From NCBI GenBank assembly GCA_964444825.1, contig CAYUIS010000002.1, positions 7,814 to 71,813 on the forward strand: a stretch of 64,000 bases of DNA, given 5' to 3'. A model generated the notes under the pieces. That model made no database searches. It was given only the letters and a program-made list of their open reading frames with translations, and was not told the DNA's origin. The translations under genes were made by a program, and so were the position numbers. Below, piece by piece: positions 8,022-17,968 of this stretch (its first letter is position 1; the number at the start of each line of letters is the position of its first letter). Origin of the DNA: CAYUIS01 sp964444825 (GTDB taxonomy: Bacteria; Chloroflexota; Anaerolineae; B4-G1).

Positions 8022-11000
8022 ATGCAGACGAGAAAAACACCCGCACTGTTTCTTGCTCTTAATGCCCTGCTCGTCGCGGTGGCGGTGGGCCTGTTTCTTC
8101 TGTCGGAGATCGGCCCAATGCGACCTGGTGACCCACTCTACGAGGTGCAGTACACGGCCGAACAGGGGCGGTTGCATCTCGCCGCTGGTGAAACACGCCA
8201 GGCAGATGTGGCCCTCGACCTGGCGGAACGCCGCCTGGTCGACCTGGCGCAGGCTGATGATACCGCCCGAATCAAGGCGGCCGCCACTGCATTGGATGGA
8301 GCGCTAGACGATGCGGTTCGACGCGTCGGCGCTGCTCCTGCCCCTGCGCAGGGCGAGCTCCTCGAACGCCTGACGGGACTCCTGGCCCAGGCCGAAGGCG
8401 CTGTGACAGCGCTGGAGCCGGCCGTAGAGAATGCGGCCAGCGATGATGGTTTGGCAGCCCTCGCTCGCAAGATCGCCGCCTTGCAGGAAAGCGATACCAG
8501 TGAGGAGATGGTGGCCTTGGTCCCTCCCCCTGCCCCCACTCTTCTTGGCGCTATTCCTATTCCCTTCCTGAGCCAGGACGTAGACCACGACCTTTACGAT
8601 CTCAGCGGTGGACACGCCGATCTCGAATGTGCCGATTGCCACGCAGAAGGGCAATACGCCGATACCTCGACAGAATGCGCTAGCTGCCACGATCTCTTGC
8701 CCGACTCGCTCTACCCCGGCCATTTCGCTGGCGACTGTGACGACTGCCACGACATCGACAGCGGCGACTGGGCATCAACGACCGAGTTTGACCACCTGGG
8801 AGTGATCGAATGTTACTCGTGCCACGAGGGTGATCTTCCATCTGATCACTATGTAGATGCCGACATGCGCCCCTGGTATCTGGTCCAATACTCGGAGAGC
8901 GCGCTAACCCAAAACATAGGTTGGCGTGGTGACCTATTGTACCTGGAATGGGTATCGAAGGTCAAGGCGAACTCGTCATCCATAGCCGATGCTGATCTGT
9001 GGTATTGGACGCGGCTGCCAGAGGGCACGACACACCGGCTCTTGGACGCAGAAAACAGCCTGTACCATTTCGCGCGTCTATCTGAACGTGAAGCCCATCT
9101 GTCTCGGGGCTCTTTCAGTGAATACCTGTATCTCGGTACGTGTGTAGACTGCCACACCGACGTCGCTGACTGGGAGGTCATCTCCTATGAGCACACTGAC
9201 TCGACCGATTGTGAGTCTTGTCATTTAGGGGATGACACGCCGGATGATCATTACGCCGGACTGTGCGCCAATTGCCACAACGTCTCCGACTGGGAAGAAG
9301 TGACGTTCGACCACACTGGCTTCTGGGACTGCCAGTCGTGTCACGAGTTGGCAGAGGATCACTATGAGGGCGAGTGCTCCGATTGTCACAACACCGTCGA
9401 CTGGAACATTGTCAGGTTTGACCACATCGAATCTGATGATTGTCTTTATTGCCACGAAAGCCATGCCCCAGTCGATCATTATGCCGGCCAGTGCTCTGAC
9501 TGCCACAATACCAGCGACTGGACCCAGTACTGGTTCAACCACACTGGATTCAGCGACTGTGCGAGCTGTCACGAAAAAGCCGATCACTACTCTGGCCAGT
9601 GCTCCAACTGCCACGACACCAGTAGCTGGCGCTTCTCTCACCGTGGCGCCACGGATTGTGCGAGCTGTCACAGCAAAGCCGATCACTACCCCGGCCAATG
9701 CTCCAACTGCCACGGTACCAGCAATTGGACTTTTACTCATAGTGTTCTCTCAGACTGCGCCGGCTGCCACAGCGAACGTGCCCCAGCCGATCACTATACC
9801 GGCCAGTGTTCCAACTGCCACAGTACTGCCAACTGGGTCGACGTCGACTTTAGCCACAGCGGCCTTACGGATTGTCAATCGTGCCATACACCATCCGCTA
9901 GTCACTACGCGGGTCAATGCTCCACCTGTCACGATACCAACGCCTGGACCGGGGTCGCCTTTACTCACGATGGCTTTACAGATTGCAGGTCGTGCCATAG
10001 CCCTCAAGCACCGCCCGGTCACGATGACCGCCAGTGCAGCGACTGTCACTGCACCTGTGACTGGAGCGAGATCAGAGACCACGAGAGCACCAGCGACTGT
10101 CTATCCTGCCACGAGCCGCCAGACGACGACCACTATAAAGTCCAGTGTTCCAGTTGTCACGGCACCGAGCGCTGGCACGAGATCGACGTTGATCACAGTG
10201 GCTTGATCGATTGCGGATCGTGCCACGATTCACCGGTGGACCATTACAAGGGCCAGTGCTCCAATTGTCACAGCGTAAAAGACTGGCACACGGTCAATTT
10301 CGACCACAGTGGCCTTGTCGATTGCCAGTCATGCCATACCCCTCTTGAGGAGGAACACTATGTCGGGCAGTGTTCCAATTGCCACGGCGTCGATAACTGG
10401 ACCAATATCAGCTTCGACCACGTGGGGGCTGATAATTGTTCAGCGTGTCACGAACCACCGGGTGGCCACTGGCCCGGACAGTGCTCCAGTTGTCACGCCA
10501 TTGACGATTGGACCAATGTCACCTTTGACCACATAACCTACACTGATTGCAAGTCTTGCCACCAGCGCCCTGATGGACACGTCACCACGCGTGGTCAATG
10601 CTCGAATTGCCACTATACCGACAATTGGAGTGACATCAAACACACCGGCCTGCCAGATGATTGCCGGTCTTGCCATACCGTTGATGCACCGCCGGATCAC
10701 TATGACAGCCAATGCTCCAATTGTCACAACACGGATAACTGGACTGACATTTCCTTTAGCCACAATGAGCTTACTGATTGTCAGGGGTGTCACACCGCCG
10801 ATGCACCGCCAGGTCACTATGTCGGTCAGTGCTCCGACTGTCACAACGGCACCGAGACCTGGACCGATATCACCGTTAACCACGATGGTTTTGCCGATTG
10901 CCAGTCGTGCCACACCGCCGATGCGCCGCTAGACCACTATCCTGGCCAATGTTCCGACTGTCACAATGGCACTGTCACCTGGACCGACATTACCTTTAGC

Positions 11001-12553
11001 CACGATGGTTTTGCCGATTGCCAGTCGTGCCACACCGCCGATGCGCCGCTAGACNNNNNNNNNNNNNNNNNNNNNNNNNNNNNNNNNNNNNNNNNNNNNN
11101 NNNNNNNNNNNNNNNNNNNNNNNNNNNNNNNNNNNNNNNNNNNNNNNNNNNNNNCCACGATGGTTTTGCCGATTGCCAGTCGTGCCACACCGCCGATGCG
11201 CCGCTAGACCACTATCCTGGCCAATGCTCCAACTGTCACAATGGCACCGCCACCTGGACCGATGTCACCTTCAGCCATGATGGTTCTGTTGACTGCCAAT
11301 CCTGTCACGCTGCCGATGCACCGGCGGGCCACTATGGCGGTCAGTGCTCCAACTGCCACAACTCCACCGCCACCTGGACCGACGTCACCTTTAACCACGC
11401 TGGTTTTGTTGACTGCCAGTCGTGCCACGCGTCGCCGGCGGGCCACTATGACGGCCAGTGTTCCAACTGCCACAACTCCACCGCCACCTGGACCGACGTC
11501 ACCTTCAACCACAGCGGTTTTGTCGACTGCCAGTCGTGCCACGCGTCGCCGGCGGGCCACTATGACGGCCAGTGTTCCAACTGCCACAACAGCACCGCCA
11601 CCTGGACCGACGTCACCTTTAACCACGCTGGTTTTGTTGACTGCCAATCCTGTCACGCCGCCGATGCACCATCAGGTCACTATAACGGCCAGTGTTCCAA
11701 CTGTCACAACAGCACCAGTACTTGGGCAAACGTCACCTTTGACCACACCGGCTTAACAGACTGCCGTTCGTGTCACACAGCACCGTCGGATGGAAATCAT
11801 AATGGCAACCAGCAATGTTCCAATTGTCACGATACTGAAAACTGGAACAATGCTACTCTTTTGCCGATGCTTACATCCGTAGCGACGGAAACGCTCACAG
11901 TCACGCCGATTCCTATCACACCATCACCCACCAAACCATCATCTACCCCGCCTCCTTGGGCCACGAGACCATGGTTTATCAAACCATCACCTGTCCCATT
12001 ACCCACACAACTATGGCCTACCACACTGCCACCCACTCCAACACCGTCACCCACTCCAACACCGTCACCGACCAATCCATCACCTACACCACCGCCTACC
12101 GCAACGCCATTACCCTTACCCACATCCCCATGGCCTACCACACCGCCACCCACTCCAACACCGTCACCGACCAAGCCATCACCTACACCACCGCCTACTG
12201 AAACGCCATTACCCTTACCCACAACCCCATGGCCTACCACACCGCCACCCACTCCAACACCGTTACCGACCAAGCCATCACCTACACCACCGCCTACTGA
12301 AACGCCAGTACCATTACCAACCAAACCATGGCCTACTATCCTTCCGATGCCTACCGAGCCGCCTCCCACTAGGCCATCATCTACCGCAACTCCACCGTCC
12401 ACCACGCCACCTCCCGCTGTGACACCGCTTTCCACCACGCCATTGCTTGGCAAGCAAAGCAGTACCATCATTTCCACCATCAAGAACAAAGGGGGAACAG
12501 CGCTCGAAAGTGAGACTATCCCCGTATGGTTTTCGGGTATTCTTCCGTCATAA
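8022..12553 (+). CDS. Giant multiheme c-type cytochrome (at least 50 CxxCH) with DUF5667-like N-terminus; interrupted by assembly gap
   Basis: ATG 8022 precedes a signal/anchor helix (ALFLALNALLVAVAVGLFLL). Next comes a helical domain of ~140 residues opening with PGDPLYEVQYTAEQGRLHLA, which resembles the DUF5667 domain of the anti-sigma protein at 16544. I count 38 CxxCH motifs before the N run and 12 after it. Most fall in a two-heme module of about 38-40 residues (DCxSCH, about 12-16 residues, HYxGQCSNCH, W, then FxH, whose His may be a distal ligand). The reading frame appears to change across the gap only because the 100 N are a placeholder. The tail after the last heme is a Pro/Thr-rich repeat of ~200 residues, possibly a wall-spanning stalk. 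Likely role: long-range extracellular electron conduit. TTG 8004, after GGAGGG, is an alternative start. Confidence 0.85.
11055..11154. other. Assembly gap (100 N) inside the heme-module tandem array
   Basis: Exactly 100 N, a usual placeholder for a gap of unknown size. The 120-bp modules on both sides are nearly identical. Completing one module would need 65 bp, and 100 minus 65 explains the apparent change of frame. True length is probably 65 bp plus a multiple of the module length. Confidence 0.9.
12010..12345 (+). repeat. 99-bp tandem repeats encoding a Pro/Thr linker
   Basis: The CATGGCCTAC landmark recurs at 12129, 12228 and 12327, a 99-bp period (33 codons), with a diverged earlier copy near 12012. 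In the frame of the giant cytochrome it encodes PTPTPSPT-type segments. Confidence 0.75.
12521..12553 (+). promoter_or_regulatory. ECF-type promoter candidate, copy A
   Basis: CCCGTATGG (12521-12529), then 16 bp, then CGTCATAA (12546-12553). The same two blocks stand upstream of the ECF sigma gene at 15952-15983. This copy is 58 bp upstream of the next gene and overlaps the 3' end of the cytochrome frame. Confidence 0.5.
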
Positions 12554-12611
12554 CATAGTGTAGGGAACATGTTGGTGGTGCACACACATAATTGGATTAA
12601 GGAGATAACCG

Positions 12612-15194
12612 ATGAAACATTTCACTCGCTTCAAATTACTCTCACTGGCCATCGGCGTTGGATTGATCAGCGTCATTTTGATGATGGGAAGTCTTTCTGC
12701 CGCGGCCGCCACTGGTGATGTAGACCTCGCGTTGGAAATGGCGGCCCCCACTGGCGACGTAGACCTCACGTTGGAAATGGAGGCCCCTACACACGTGGCG
12801 GTCAGCTCGACGTATGTGGTCAGGATCGGCTACTATAACCTGGGCACGGCGATTCCACCAAACGCCCGGGTAACGGCCACGTTGCCCGCAGGGACCCAGT
12901 TCGTCACCTCCACGGATCGCTGGGACGATCCACTCCCGCCGGACGTGATCGATGACAATGTGTTGAGTTGGCACTTTGACAACCCCCTGCTTTGTCAAAT
13001 GCCGCTTGATGCGAACTGTGGGCATATCGTAATCACTCTGGAGACAGACGGGGATCTGCCAAATGGTACAGTACTAACTACCACAGCGTATATCACCACG
13101 ACCGCCGAGGACTCTGACACGACCAACAACGAGGCCAGTGTGGTCAGCCTGATAGGCGCTATGGCCGGATCAACCAAACAGGTCCACGCCCGCTACGCGA
13201 GACCTGGCGACGTGCTCAGCTACACGATCACACTCGACCACGCGCACGAGACTGGTGGCAGCAACTGGAAATGGGTGACTCTGACAGACACGCTGCCCTT
13301 TAGCCATCAGGTACGCTTCCTCGGTTGGAGTGGCCCGGTGACCGCTACCCGCGACGGTCACTTGCTCCGCTGGCAGGGCAAAGTGCAAGCGGGTGAACCG
13401 ATCACGTTCCAGTACCGGCTGGGCGTGTTGGGAGTCGTCACCCCCGGCACAGTCATCACCAACGTGGCTACCCTGGCCTGGGATGGAATCCAGATGCAAC
13501 TCGGACCGGTCACCACGGTGGTCACGCTGCCCCACGGCACGATGGTGTTGGAGCGATTCCAGGGTGGGCAGTTGTATCACCGGCACGGCGTCACGCTCAC
13601 CGTACCTCCTGGTACCGTGACCGACACGACGCAGTTCCGGCTCGGACCGCTTTTCACGAACACGCGGCCCATTTCTACCCCTCCCGGTGGTCTGCTGTTC
13701 GCCAACCGCGCCTTTGAACTGAACGCCTTCCGTTTTGGCGAGCCGGTGCGCGAGTTCAGCCGGCCACTGACGATCACGATGAACTATACAGACGCCGACG
13801 TAGCTGGCTTGAAACGCGAGACGTTGCGCTTGTGGACACGGTCCGGTCCAGAGGGGCCCTGGGCCATGCTACCCGCACGCGTGATGTCTGGATCACTGGC
13901 TTTCACGACGACACATTTTAGCCAGTTCGCACTCTTTGCTGAGGGGACCGTGGATCTCGATCTGGAAATGGAGGCTCCTGCACACGTGGCGGTCAGTTCG
14001 ACGTACGAAGTCAGGATCGGCTACTACAACCTGGGCACAGCAATTCCACCCAACGCCTGGGTAACGGCGACGTTACCCGAGGGGACCCAGTTCGTCACCT
14101 CCACAGACCGCTGGGACGATCCACTTCCGCCGGACGTGATCGATGACAATGTGTTGAGTTGGCACTTTGACAACCCCCTGCTTTGTCAAATGCCGCTTGA
14201 TGCGAACTGTGGGCATATCGTAATCACTCTGGAGACAGACGGGGATCTGCCAAATGGTACAGTACTAACTACCACAGCGTATATCACCACGACCGCCGAG
14301 GACTCTGACACGACCAACAACGAGGCCAGTGTGGTCAGCCTGATAGGCGCTATGGCCGGATCAACCAAACAGGTCCACGCCCGCTACGCGAGACCTGGCG
14401 ACGTGCTCAGCTACACGATCACACTCGACCACGCGCACGAGACTGGTGGCAGCAACTGGAAATGGGTGACTCTGACAGACACGCTGCCCTTTAGCCATCA
14501 GGTACGCTTCCTCGGTTGGAGTGGCCCGGTGACCGCTACCCGCGACGGTCACTTGCTCCGCTGGCAGGGCAAAGTGCAAGCGGGTGAACCGATCACGTTC
14601 CAGTACCGGCTGGGCGTGTTGGGAGTCGTCACCCCCGGCACAGTCATCACCAACGTGGCTACCCTGGCCTGGGATGGAATCCAGATGCAACTCGGACCGG
14701 TCACCACGGTGGTCACGCTGCCCCACGGCACGATGGTGTTGGAGCGATTCCAGGGTGGGCAGTTGTATCACCGGCACGGCGTCACGCTCACCGTACCTCC
14801 TGGTACCGTGACCGACACGACGCAGTTCCGGCTCGGACCGCTTTTCACGAACACGCGGCCCATTTCTACCCCTCCCGGTGGTCTGCTGTTCGCCAACCGC
14901 GCCTTTGAACTGAACGCCTTCCGTTTTGGCGAGCCGGTGCGCGAGTTCAGCCGACCGCTGACGATCACGATGAACTATACAGACACCGACGTAGCTGGCT
15001 TGAGACGCGAGACGTTGCGTTTGTGGACGCGTACCGGTCCACAAGGCCCCTGGGCCAAGCTGGGCGAACCCGCACGGGTGATGTCTGGATCACTGGTCTT
15101 CCCGACACTCACCTTTACGACGACACATCTTTCCCAGTTCGCATTGTTCGGCGAAGCTCAATATCACATGTACCTGCCCGCCATACTCCGATGA
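12612..15194 (+). CDS. Secreted protein with two near-identical ~397-residue repeats
   Basis: An 860-residue protein with a signal peptide (about 1-33), AAGGAG-type ribosome-binding site and a C-terminal YHMYLPAILR tail. Each repeat contains a DUF11-like beta-sandwich (LEMEAPxHVAVSSTY ... YYNLGTAIPPNA), a second such domain (DVLSYTITLDHAH ... TLTDTLPF) and a ZU5/GAIN-like stretch (GVTLTVPPGTVTDTTQFRLG). The repeats are offset by 1191 bp, exactly 397 codons. It has no heme motif. It lies between the giant cytochrome and the regulatory genes, so it may be a surface scaffold for the cytochromes (inference). No enzymatic motif is seen. Confidence 0.8.
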   Translation: MKHFTRFKLLSLAIGVGLISVILMMGSLSAAAATGDVDLALEMAAPTGDVDLTLEMEAPTHVAVSSTYVVRIGYYNLGTAIPPNARVTATLPAGTQFVTSTDRWDDPLPPDVIDDNVLSWHFDNPLLCQMPLDANCGHIVITLETDGDLPNGTVLTTTAYITTTAEDSDTTNNEASVVSLIGAMAGSTKQVHARYARPGDVLSYTITLDHAHETGGSNWKWVTLTDTLPFSHQVRFLGWSGPVTATRDGHLLRWQGKVQAGEPITFQYRLGVLGVVTPGTVITNVATLAWDGIQMQLGPVTTVVTLPHGTMVLERFQGGQLYHRHGVTLTVPPGTVTDTTQFRLGPLFTNTRPISTPPGGLLFANRAFELNAFRFGEPVREFSRPLTITMNYTDADVAGLKRETLRLWTRSGPEGPWAMLPARVMSGSLAFTTTHFSQFALFAEGTVDLDLEMEAPAHVAVSSTYEVRIGYYNLGTAIPPNAWVTATLPEGTQFVTSTDRWDDPLPPDVIDDNVLSWHFDNPLLCQMPLDANCGHIVITLETDGDLPNGTVLTTTAYITTTAEDSDTTNNEASVVSLIGAMAGSTKQVHARYARPGDVLSYTITLDHAHETGGSNWKWVTLTDTLPFSHQVRFLGWSGPVTATRDGHLLRWQGKVQAGEPITFQYRLGVLGVVTPGTVITNVATLAWDGIQMQLGPVTTVVTLPHGTMVLERFQGGQLYHRHGVTLTVPPGTVTDTTQFRLGPLFTNTRPISTPPGGLLFANRAFELNAFRFGEPVREFSRPLTITMNYTDTDVAGLRRETLRLWTRTGPQGPWAKLGEPARVMSGSLVFPTLTFTTTHLSQFALFGEAQYHMYLPAILR
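12754..15135 (+). repeat. 1191-bp tandem in-frame duplication
   Basis: Copy 1 is about 12754-13944 and copy 2 about 13945-15135. From about 12937 to 13762 the two copies appear identical at DNA level, including synonymous sites. Differences are concentrated at the ends. Confidence 0.9.
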
Positions 15195-15206
15195 GATAGC
15201 ACCTGT

Positions 15207-15242
15207 CAAAGCGGTGCACCTATCAACGGGTGCACCGCTTTG
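15207..15242 (+). terminator. Hairpin after the duplicated-domain gene
   Basis: CAAAGCGGTGCACC and its exact reverse complement are separated by 8 nt. It begins 13 bp after the stop codon. Only a short T-containing stretch follows, so termination is likely but not proven. Confidence 0.6.
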
Positions 15243-15297
15243 GCATTCTTCGTCCATTTGGGGTATACCTGCATCCCCGGCTCCAAAGGAGCGAGAC

Positions 15298-15762
15298 ATG
15301 GACAACAAAAGGAAAGAGGTCCGCGTCTTGGTAGCAGATGATGACCCTGGCTACGTCCGTGCCATACAGGCCCATCTGAAAGCCAAGGGCTATAAAGTGC
15401 TGGTGGCAAGAGATGGACCAACAGCCATAGAGCATACGGCCAGTCGAGAACCCGATGTGGTTGTCCTGGGCAGCAAGATACCCGGGCTGGATGGTTACCA
15501 GGTCTGCGAACGTATCCGGGAGTTCTCGGCAGTGCCGATCATTATGCTTGTTTCCTCAGCAGGTAGCGCTCACAGAGTAAGAGGGTTTTGTATGGGTGCC
15601 GATCACTGTATGACCAAGCCCTTTTACATTCCTGAGCTTTTAGCCAGAATACAAGCTGTACTGCGGCGTGTCGCGATTTTTGAACAAAAGGGTTACCATT
15701 ATGTCTTCCAGACCGACGACACTCGAGATGATTCTGATCAGCGTTTGTCTGCCCAAGGTTAA
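15298..15762 (+). CDS. Stand-alone receiver-domain protein lacking the phospho-acceptor Asp
   Basis: A 154-residue protein; start set by AAAGGAG about 6 nt upstream. It has the receiver fold of OmpR-type regulators, with acidic pocket D14/D15, the switch Ser near 86-87 and Lys107 (MTKPF) kept. The strand-3 Asp is missing: VVVLGSKIPG has Gly58 where VVVLDLKIPG is expected. No DNA-binding domain follows. It therefore probably acts as a phosphorylation-independent (pseudo-receiver) interaction module, or is a decaying fragment of a longer response regulator. It lies 243 bp upstream of the ECF sigma gene. Confidence 0.8.
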   Translation: MDNKRKEVRVLVADDDPGYVRAIQAHLKAKGYKVLVARDGPTAIEHTASREPDVVVLGSKIPGLDGYQVCERIREFSAVPIIMLVSSAGSAHRVRGFCMGADHCMTKPFYIPELLARIQAVLRRVAIFEQKGYHYVFQTDDTRDDSDQRLSAQG

Positions 15763-16005
15763 CGAGGAGAAGGAATGATCGCACCAATCTGCCTGGGAGC
15801 TTTTCACCGTGATAGGTGTTTGGGCGTGCTTCACTGCAATTCTACTGGGCCGGTTCACCCAAGAGTTGGCCGAGGCAGGACGACTGACTCGAGGTTTCCT
15901 CGAGCAATAAAGTTGTAACTCGCGTTGCGATCTGAACTCAGGCTTGGAAGACCCGTATGGTTTCAAGTCTTGTTGCGTCATAGAGAGTGAGAGAGCAAGT
16001 ACACT
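15763..16005. other. Gene-poor spacer with possible coding relic
   Basis: From about 15779 to 15910 one frame reads as a plausible hydrophobic helix (WELFTVIGVWACFTAILLG) followed by a charged helix and a stop. It has no usable start codon (a TGA lies just before it), so it may be the end of a broken membrane-protein gene. The ECF promoter candidate at 15952-15983 follows. Confidence 0.35.
15952..15983 (+). promoter_or_regulatory. ECF-type promoter candidate, copy B (sigma autoregulation)
   Basis: CCCGTATGG (15952-15960), 15 bp, then CGTCATAG (15976-15983), 23 bp before the GTG start of the sigma gene. The CGTC-type -10 is common for ECF sigma factors; the -35-like block is shared with copies A and C. 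Confidence 0.55.
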
Positions 16006-16557
16006 GTGGCAAACGAGCGCGCTCTGCTGGAACGAGCAAAGCAATATGATGAGATAGCATTGGGGGAACTATATGATCAATATGCCCCGCGCATCTATGC
16101 TTATATCTACCGGCGGGTAGGCAATGCTCAACTGGCGGAGGATCTCACCGGTGATGTGTTTGTTCGGGTCATACAGGCGATCCAAGCAGAGCATCTCTGG
16201 CACACGTCGTTCCAGGCCTGGCTGTATCGCATTGCACACAACTTGGTGGTTGATTATTATCGCCGACAACCGGCAGCAGTTGAGTTGGAGTTAGATGAGC
16301 AAATGATAGCTAACGAAGAGAACTTGACATCTACTGTTGCGGATCGGTTATCCAACCAGTTCCTTCACACTGCTATCAATCGCCTTACACCTAGCCAACA
16401 ACAGGTTTTGACCCTTCGTTTTGGAGAAGGACTGACCGCTCGAGAAACTGCCGAGGTGATGGATAAAAACACAGGTGCCATCGAGGCACTCCAACGCCGT
16501 GCGCTGGCTGCACTACGGCGTGTTTTGGAGAAAGAATTCCAGTATGGCAATGCTTGA
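16006..16557 (+). CDS. ECF-family RNA polymerase sigma factor
   Basis: A 183-residue protein (GTG start after a GAGAG-rich stretch). Region 2 is visible as LYDQYAPRIYAYIYRRVGN and AEDLTGDVFVRV. Region 4 is visible as RLTPSQQQVLTLRFGEGLT followed by the helix-turn-helix ARETAEVMDKNTGAIEALQRRAL. There is no region 1.1 or 3. Its end overlaps the start of the DUF5667 gene by 14 bp, the usual arrangement of an ECF sigma with its cognate anti-sigma. It probably directs transcription of the surface cytochrome/adhesin genes around it, given the repeated upstream motif (inference). Confidence 0.93.
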   Translation: MANERALLERAKQYDEIALGELYDQYAPRIYAYIYRRVGNAQLAEDLTGDVFVRVIQAIQAEHLWHTSFQAWLYRIAHNLVVDYYRRQPAAVELELDEQMIANEENLTSTVADRLSNQFLHTAINRLTPSQQQVLTLRFGEGLTARETAEVMDKNTGAIEALQRRALAALRRVLEKEFQYGNA

Positions 16558-17890
16558 TCAGGAACAATCGTTTGAAAGATCACTGGAACGCTGCTTGCAG
16601 GATCTGGAGCGCACAGGCGATATTGAGGCATGCCTACGACGGTATTCTCAACATGCCGATCGCTTGCGCCCGTTGCTCGAGATGGCTCAGTTAGCACGTC
16701 ACTATTACAAGTATGTACCAGAGCCGCCAGACGGATTGGTGTCTGGGCGGGAGCGGTTGCTGGCTGCGGCCGCACAACAGCGCGCGCGGTCTGCTCTCAA
16801 GTCAGAAGCGGTGATGCAGTCGACAAAAGGTCAGAGGAGGAAGCTCGCCTTTGCAATGAGGTTTGTCGGCGTTCTGTCAGCCATTGTACTGGGCACGGTG
16901 GCCCTCGGGGGAGGAATTGCGTGGGCTGCCAACGACAGCTTGCCCGGCGATGTGCTCTATCCGGTCAAAATCACAATTGAAGATGCGCGTCTGGCACTCA
17001 CTTCTGTACCCAACCATCAGGTGGACCTGCTGCTAGAATTTGTCGAGGAACGGGTAGACGAGATCCAACGTCTATCGGCAACTGAATACTCAGTGCCAGG
17101 CGAAGTGATCGCTCGAATAGAACGACATATTGAGCAGGCATTGACATACGCAGCTCAGCTTCCTTCCGACGAGGAGATGGTTGACACGCTTGGGCAAATC
17201 GCGATGCGTACACGCACCCAAGCAGAGCTATTGGAACTGATGCAACCCACGGCGTCACAACAGGCTCGAACTATGCTGATTCAGGCCGCCGCAATCTATC
17301 GGCAGGGATCTGAGGCGGCTGAGACTGGATTAGGTGATCCCCAGACGTTTCGCTCGCGTTATCGTCATCAACAGGGGGAACCAGAATCAACAAGTGAACC
17401 CAGGGTGATGACCATCACTCCTGGGAATGATGCAGAGCACGGGCAAGAATACCAGGGTTGCGATCAGGGACGGGAGTGTACACCCACCGGCACATCCAAT
17501 ATGACACCTCAAGGACCACAAGCGACCCAATCGCCAAACACACCCCACGCACCACAACCCTCACCGTGGGGACCACAATCCACGCCTGAACCACAGCCCT
17601 CGCCTCAGAATCCGCAACCTACGCCTGAACCGCAGCCTACGTCTCAGAATTCGCAACCTACGCCTGAACCGCAGCCCTCACCTCAGAACCCGCAACCTAC
17701 GCCCAAGCCGCAGCTCACGCCTGAACCACAGCCCTCACCTCAGAATCCGCAGGCAACGCCTGGCAATCCACAAGCGACCTCTAGCCCACAATCCACACCC
17801 CCGGGATCTGAGGTGCAACCCAGTCCGCAGGCGACACCTCAAGGTACACAAGCAACACCCAAGTCAAACCCCACACCTAAAGGCCCATAG
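16544..17890 (+). CDS. DUF5667 membrane protein, probable cognate anti-sigma factor
   Basis: A 448-residue protein. ATG 16544 lies 9 nt after GGAGAAAG; ATG 16550 is possible. The cytoplasmic N-terminus (1-100) carries CLRRYSQHADRLRPLLEMA, typical of the DUF5667 anti-sigma-like class. A transmembrane helix spans about 101-128. The extracytoplasmic DUF5667 domain begins SLPGDVLYPVKITIEDARLAL (about 132-152) and continues as an all-helical bundle. The last ~150 residues are a low-complexity Pro/Gln/Thr/Ser tail built from PEPQPSPQNPQPT-like repeats, likely spanning the cell wall. The start overlaps the sigma gene, implying translational coupling. The same ectodomain type occurs at the N-terminus of the giant cytochrome. 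Confidence 0.82.
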   Translation: MAMLDQEQSFERSLERCLQDLERTGDIEACLRRYSQHADRLRPLLEMAQLARHYYKYVPEPPDGLVSGRERLLAAAAQQRARSALKSEAVMQSTKGQRRKLAFAMRFVGVLSAIVLGTVALGGGIAWAANDSLPGDVLYPVKITIEDARLALTSVPNHQVDLLLEFVEERVDEIQRLSATEYSVPGEVIARIERHIEQALTYAAQLPSDEEMVDTLGQIAMRTRTQAELLELMQPTASQQARTMLIQAAAIYRQGSEAAETGLGDPQTFRSRYRHQQGEPESTSEPRVMTITPGNDAEHGQEYQGCDQGRECTPTGTSNMTPQGPQATQSPNTPHAPQPSPWGPQSTPEPQPSPQNPQPTPEPQPTSQNSQPTPEPQPSPQNPQPTPKPQLTPEPQPSPQNPQATPGNPQATSSPQSTPPGSEVQPSPQATPQGTQATPKSNPTPKGP

Positions 17891-17968
17891 GTGTGCCTCG
17901 GCATCTCCCACGCGAAATCCTACCAAAAAGCCACGTACCAATACCAAATCCCGATAAATTCCAAATTA

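Noticed and set aside
10000..11800. Regular ~114-120-bp repeats that could suggest a CRISPR array
   Set aside because: The repeats are in-frame heme modules without short palindromic repeats and unique spacers, and no cas gene is nearby.
11956..12201. Thr/His-rich frame (HSNTVT repeats) as the true end of the giant cytochrome
   Set aside because: It would need a frameshift after the last heme and stops at 12201; the direct frame continues to 12553 with a Pro/Thr linker typical of this genome.
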